Source of the DNA: Candidatus Amesbacteria bacterium RBG_19FT_COMBO_48_16
GTDB lineage: Bacteria; Patescibacteriota; Microgenomatia; CAZETR01; Amesbacteraceae
Reading direction: 5' to 3'
Assembly: GCA_001775555.1 (NCBI GenBank)
Contig: MEXE01000055.1
Location: 1-14,718, forward strand
DNA: 14,718 nucleotides
The translations under genes and the position numbers were made by a program. The first letter of the stretch is position 1, and every line of letters begins with the position of its first letter. Shown here piece by piece: positions 12,013 to 14,718 of this stretch. Below the pieces are notes generated by a model. It made no database searches. It was not told the origin of the DNA and was given only the letters and a program-made list of their open reading frames with translations.

Positions 12013-13779
12013 TTGTGCCACCCTCAGCACTTCGTCGATCGAGGTAATGCCTTCGACCGCTTTCATATAACCGTCTTGCTTCATCGTGATCATTCCTTCG
12101 GCTACCGCAGCTTTCTCAATTTCTCCCGCCGATGCCCGCTCCAGTATTAACCGGCCGATTTTTTCCGTCACCGGCAGCACTTCAAATATCCCGATACGTC
12201 CCCTGTAGCCGGTATTCCCGCACTGTTCACAACCTTCCCCCCGACTCAGCTCCAGCTTGGAATTCACCCCTCCCGTCGCCGCACTGGGGTCTTTCGTCCA
12301 CAATTTACCCAAGATCTCTCGAATATCCTGCTCTACTTCTGCCGTTGGCTGATAAACCGTTTTGCATGTCGTGCATATCCTCCGGGTTACCCGCTGCCCT
12401 ACGATAGCGGTAATCGTCGAAGCCAGCAAATAAGCCTCCGCCTGCATATCCAAAAGCCGCGGCAGAGCTCCCGACGCATTATTAGTATGCAGTGTCGAAA
12501 AAACCAGATGCCCCGTAAGGGCCGCTTGTATTGCCAGCTCCGCGGTTTCCACATCCCGGACTTCCCCCACCATGATGATATTCGGATCCTGTCTCAAAAA
12601 TGACCTCATACCCGACGCAAAAGTCAACCCCGCCTGAGGATTGATCTGCACCTGGTTGACTCCGCCTATCTGGTACTCTACCGGATCCTCCAGCGTCATC
12701 ACGTTCACTTTAGTGGTGTTTATCCGTGATAATACTGAATACAAAGTCGTCGTCTTACCCGATCCCGTCGGCCCGGTAACCAGGATAATTCCGTGCGGCC
12801 GCAAGATTGCCTCTTCAAAATTTTTCAGCGCCCTGCCTCTTAAACCTAGCTCGGGCAACGACGGGACCGCTCCGGTTTTTTTCAAAAGTCTCATCACCAC
12901 TTTCTCTCCGAATACCGTCGGCATGGTAGATACCCGCAAATCCACCTCTTCCTCATCTACCTGAAAGTTAAACCGCCCGTCCTGCGGCACCCGCTTCTCG
13001 TCTATTTTCATCCCCGACAATATCTTCACCCGCGACACCAATGCGTCATGAATCGCTTTGGGTAGGACCAATTTCTCATGCAGTATTCCGTCAATCCTGT
13101 ACCGCACCCGGGTTCGTTCCTCCAACGGCTCAATATGCACGTCAGACGCCCGGGACTTGATCGCAAACTCCAGAATAGTGGATATGATCGAAGCCACGGG
13201 CGCTTTCTCCTTAAGTTCCGCTCCTTTTCGAAATCCTACCGATTTTGCCGTTTCCCCACTCGCCCCGCCGGCCTCTTTCAAAGCCGCCGTTACTTCTGTG
13301 GACAGGCTTTGCTGGTAGTTGCTGTCAATTGCCGCTTTTACGTCCGTTCTCTCCGCCGCGTACACTTTGATTTTGGCTCCGGTTTTTTTCTCCAAAAATT
13401 CTATCGCCGCCAGATCCCAAGGGTTAGCCATCGCCACCGCCAGCTCTCCGGTCGTGGGCTTATAATCAAAAGGCATTGCTTCCAGCCGCTCTGCTAAATT
13501 CCTGTCGATATATCCCATTGCGACCGGGGCAATGGCTTTATCCGCCAGGCTTACAAAGGGCAAATTTCTGGCTTTTGCTTTGGCTTTCATCATCTCTCCT
13601 TCATCTACCAATCCCTCCTTAACTACCCACATTTCCGGTACCATCCCCGTCGTCACATAGGCCATCCTGGCTTTCTCCCTATCCTCGGCTTTCAGCTTCC
13701 CCAACTTAACCAGCACATCCAGTACTTCCGCAACTTGGGATTCTCCGCCGGCACCCGGCGCTTTTTGGGCAGGAGCCAT
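12007..13779 (-). CDS. pilB: Type IV pilus extension ATPase PilB
   Basis: The 590-aa protein (from ATG 13777-13779) has an N-terminal MshEN/GspE_N-type domain at about 15-155 (VKEGLVDEGEM, PFDYKPTTGELAVAMANPWD), the N2 domain with SRASDVHIEPLE (209-220), Walker A GPTGSGKT (336-343), Asp box EDPVEY, Walker B NIIMVGEVRD (400-409), His box HLVFSTLHTN (424-433), and a four-Cys zinc site CTTC...CEQC (C469, C472, C517, C520) typical of extension ATPases and absent from PilT. A TTG at 13798-13800 would add seven residues. No clear Shine-Dalgarno sequence is present. It is first in the pilus cluster and divergent from the delta'-like gene. Confidence 0.96.
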   Translation of the reverse strand: MAPAQKAPGAGGESQVAEVLDVLVKLGKLKAEDREKARMAYVTTGMVPEMWVVKEGLVDEGEMMKAKAKARNLPFVSLADKAIAPVAMGYIDRNLAERLEAMPFDYKPTTGELAVAMANPWDLAAIEFLEKKTGAKIKVYAAERTDVKAAIDSNYQQSLSTEVTAALKEAGGASGETAKSVGFRKGAELKEKAPVASIISTILEFAIKSRASDVHIEPLEERTRVRYRIDGILHEKLVLPKAIHDALVSRVKILSGMKIDEKRVPQDGRFNFQVDEEEVDLRVSTMPTVFGEKVVMRLLKKTGAVPSLPELGLRGRALKNFEEAILRPHGIILVTGPTGSGKTTTLYSVLSRINTTKVNVMTLEDPVEYQIGGVNQVQINPQAGLTFASGMRSFLRQDPNIIMVGEVRDVETAELAIQAALTGHLVFSTLHTNNASGALPRLLDMQAEAYLLASTITAIVGQRVTRRICTTCKTVYQPTAEVEQDIREILGKLWTKDPSAATGGVNSKLELSRGEGCEQCGNTGYRGRIGIFEVLPVTEKIGRLILERASAGEIEKAAVAEGMITMKQDGYMKAVEGITSIDEVLRVAQE

Positions 13780-13820
13780 ATCCCAATTTTGACAGCTCAA
13801 CTGCTAAAATACAACCAGCC
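13780..13820. promoter_or_regulatory. Short divergent control region between pilB and the delta'-like gene
   Basis: Only 41 bp separate the two start codons. On the plus strand a perfect -35 TTGACA (13789-13794) is present, but the nearest -10-like hexamers are spaced at 10 bp (TAAAAT) or 15 bp (TACAAC), so the assignment is uncertain. On the minus strand TATTTT (13812-13807) could be a -10 for pilB. Confidence 0.35.
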
Positions 13821-14414
13821 ATGCACGCCTACATCACCCCCTTGCCTCCCGATCTGCCTGATTCCCCGGACATTCTCCGACTCGATCCTGCCCCCTCTAT
13901 CGGGATTGATGAGATCCGCCGTATTCAGGCCTTTCTTTCCCGAAAACCCATTCATTCATCTCACAACACTGTCATCATCCGCCAGGCGGAAAAACTCACC
14001 CTGCCTGCTCAGCATGCTTTTCTAAAAACCCTGGAAGAACCTCCAGCCGGATCCCAGATATTCCTGGTCACCGCTCACCCCGACTCTCTTCTCCCTACTG
14101 TCCTGTCTCGATGCACTTCTGTCCAGGATAATAAACCCGTCGCTGGGGAACCCGAACTTTCCCCGACTCAGCAACTTCTCGATCAGATCCTTTCTGCCAC
14201 AGCCGGTCAGCGGCTCTTCCTGATGGAATCTCAAAAATTCACCCGCGACTCCGCTTTGGAATTCCTCGATCATCTCGAGTACTTCCTACACCAACAAATC
14301 CGGTCCGGCTCTCCTGTTACTATTAACTATTCACTATTAACTGAAACCCGCAAGTTTCTGGCTGCCAACGTCTCCGTCCGTCTGGCCCTCTCCCACCTCT
14401 TCCTCAACCTCTAA
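13821..14414 (+). CDS. Short DNA polymerase III delta'-like clamp-loader protein
   Basis: The 197-aa protein matches the middle of clamp-loader delta'/gamma subunits: SIGIDEIRRIQAFLSRKP (26-43), TVIIRQAEKLTLPAQHAFLKTLEEPP (50-75), IFLVTAHPDSLLPTVLSRC (80-98) with the SRC motif at 96-98. The N-terminal P-loop part of a full-length subunit (usually about 300 aa in total) is missing; only about 25 residues precede the first match. Without a P-loop it cannot bind ATP in the usual way, which is tolerable for delta', often a non-hydrolysing subunit. The C-terminal domain is short. Residues 167-173 (TINYSLL) come from a 7-nt tandem array. Confidence 0.78.
   Translation: MHAYITPLPPDLPDSPDILRLDPAPSIGIDEIRRIQAFLSRKPIHSSHNTVIIRQAEKLTLPAQHAFLKTLEEPPAGSQIFLVTAHPDSLLPTVLSRCTSVQDNKPVAGEPELSPTQQLLDQILSATAGQRLFLMESQKFTRDSALEFLDHLEYFLHQQIRSGSPVTINYSLLTETRKFLAANVSVRLALSHLFLNL
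14321..14341. repeat. 7-nt tandem array F inside the delta'-like gene
   Basis: Three tandem units: TATTAAC (14321-14327), TATTCAC (14328-14334) and TATTAAC (14335-14341). The single differing base, C at 14332, makes codon 171 TCA; a perfect repeat would make it TAA. Confidence 0.8.
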
Positions 14415-14435
14415 CCCCAATCATCACCCACCATC

Positions 14436-14456
14436 ATCACACACCCGGTGTGTGAT
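14436..14456. terminator. Inverted repeat after the delta'-like gene, possible bidirectional terminator
   Basis: ATCACACACC and GGTGTGTGAT are perfect complements with one base between them. On the plus strand the stem is followed by ATTTATTC, a weak U-rich tail 22 nt after the delta' stop. The stem has moderate GC content, so it could instead be a protein-binding dyad. Confidence 0.45.
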
Positions 14457-14458
14457 AT

Positions 14459-14710
14459 TTATTCATGCCTGACGCAATGTTCATTCATCCAAGGACACAT
14501 GATTTTCCCTGAATCCACTTCCAAAACTCGGGTCTGCGCAGGACCCCTATAATTCCGAGCTGAAAATCTCCGGCACCACAACGAAGTTGCTCCCAGAATA
14601 ACTTGCAAAACTACATTTTCTACATCCACTTCTTCCAATTGTTGGTATCTGCCCGATTTTGTATAAAAAACTACATCAGCTCCACCCTCACACCCTCCAA
14701 CCTTAGCCAT
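14459..14710 (-). CDS. Doubtful small ORF near the window edge
   Basis: An 83-codon frame starts at ATG 14708-14710 and may extend past the window edge. The product has Cys and Trp residues (GGCEGGADV, LWCRRFSARNYRGP, MCPWMNEHC), matches no family I recognise and has no visible membrane segment. Its stop lies 2 bp from the inverted repeat at 14436-14456. It is the only long frame between 14415 and 14718, where nothing else is recognisable. It may be a real hypothetical gene, the end of a longer one, or chance. Confidence 0.25.
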   Translation of the reverse strand: MAKVGGCEGGADVVFYTKSGRYQQLEEVDVENVVLQVILGATSLWCRRFSARNYRGPAQTRVLEVDSGKIMCPWMNEHCVRHE

Positions 14711-14718
14711 GACTCACA

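Noticed and set aside
13789..13810. TTGACA...TAAAAT as a standard promoter for the delta'-like gene
   Set aside because: The spacing is only 10 bp, far from the usual 16-18 bp.

Overview
The window looks like a stretch of a Patescibacteria (CPR) genome, probably from the Microgenomates side. The reasons are compact operons with many 4-nt start/stop overlaps, short versions of housekeeping proteins, a complete type IV pilus cluster with no secretin gene in view, and AT-rich arrays between genes. TGA is used as a stop in many genes (several ATGA overlaps), so the standard bacterial code applies and the Gracilibacteria TGA-glycine code does not. The taxonomic placement is inferred from gene content and was not tested by phylogeny.

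Layout. (1) Positions 1-313 hold the end of a plus-strand reading frame of unknown function, interrupted by one in-frame TAA. (2) Positions 344-820 hold a small TrpR/YerC-type DNA-binding protein on the minus strand, bracketed by two nearly identical palindromes of about 24-26 bp. The upstream palindrome also lies against the promoter of the next operon. (3) Positions 855-2643 (+) are a housekeeping operon: nusB, an acyl-carrier-protein-like gene, rnc, rpsP and khpA. These are RNA or translation genes, apart from the ACP-like protein, whose serine site looks altered. (4) Positions 13800 down to 2582 (-) are about 11 kb of type IV pilus genes in the order pilB, pilT, pilC, main pilin, prepilin peptidase, five pilin-like genes, a PilX/GspK-like gene, pilM, pilN, pilO. 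The last gene converges on khpA and overlaps it by 62 bp. (5) Positions 13821-14414 (+) encode a short clamp-loader delta'-like protein divergent from pilB. (6) Positions 14415-14718 hold an inverted repeat and one doubtful minus-strand frame.

How the genes work together. PilB powers pilus extension and PilT powers retraction. PilC, PilM, PilN and PilO form the inner-membrane platform. The prepilin peptidase processes the pilins, and the minor pilins plus the PilX/GspK-like protein probably form the initiation or tip complex. No secretin (PilQ) or PilP gene is present, which fits a cell without a conventional outer membrane.

The most unusual signals are two. The first is a family of degenerate 7-nt arrays (unit close to ATTGAAA or ATTAAAA). 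They sit on stop codons between pilus genes, are read in frame inside the prepilin peptidase, and a related TATTAAC array lies inside the delta' gene. The second is the palindrome pair around the TrpR-like gene.
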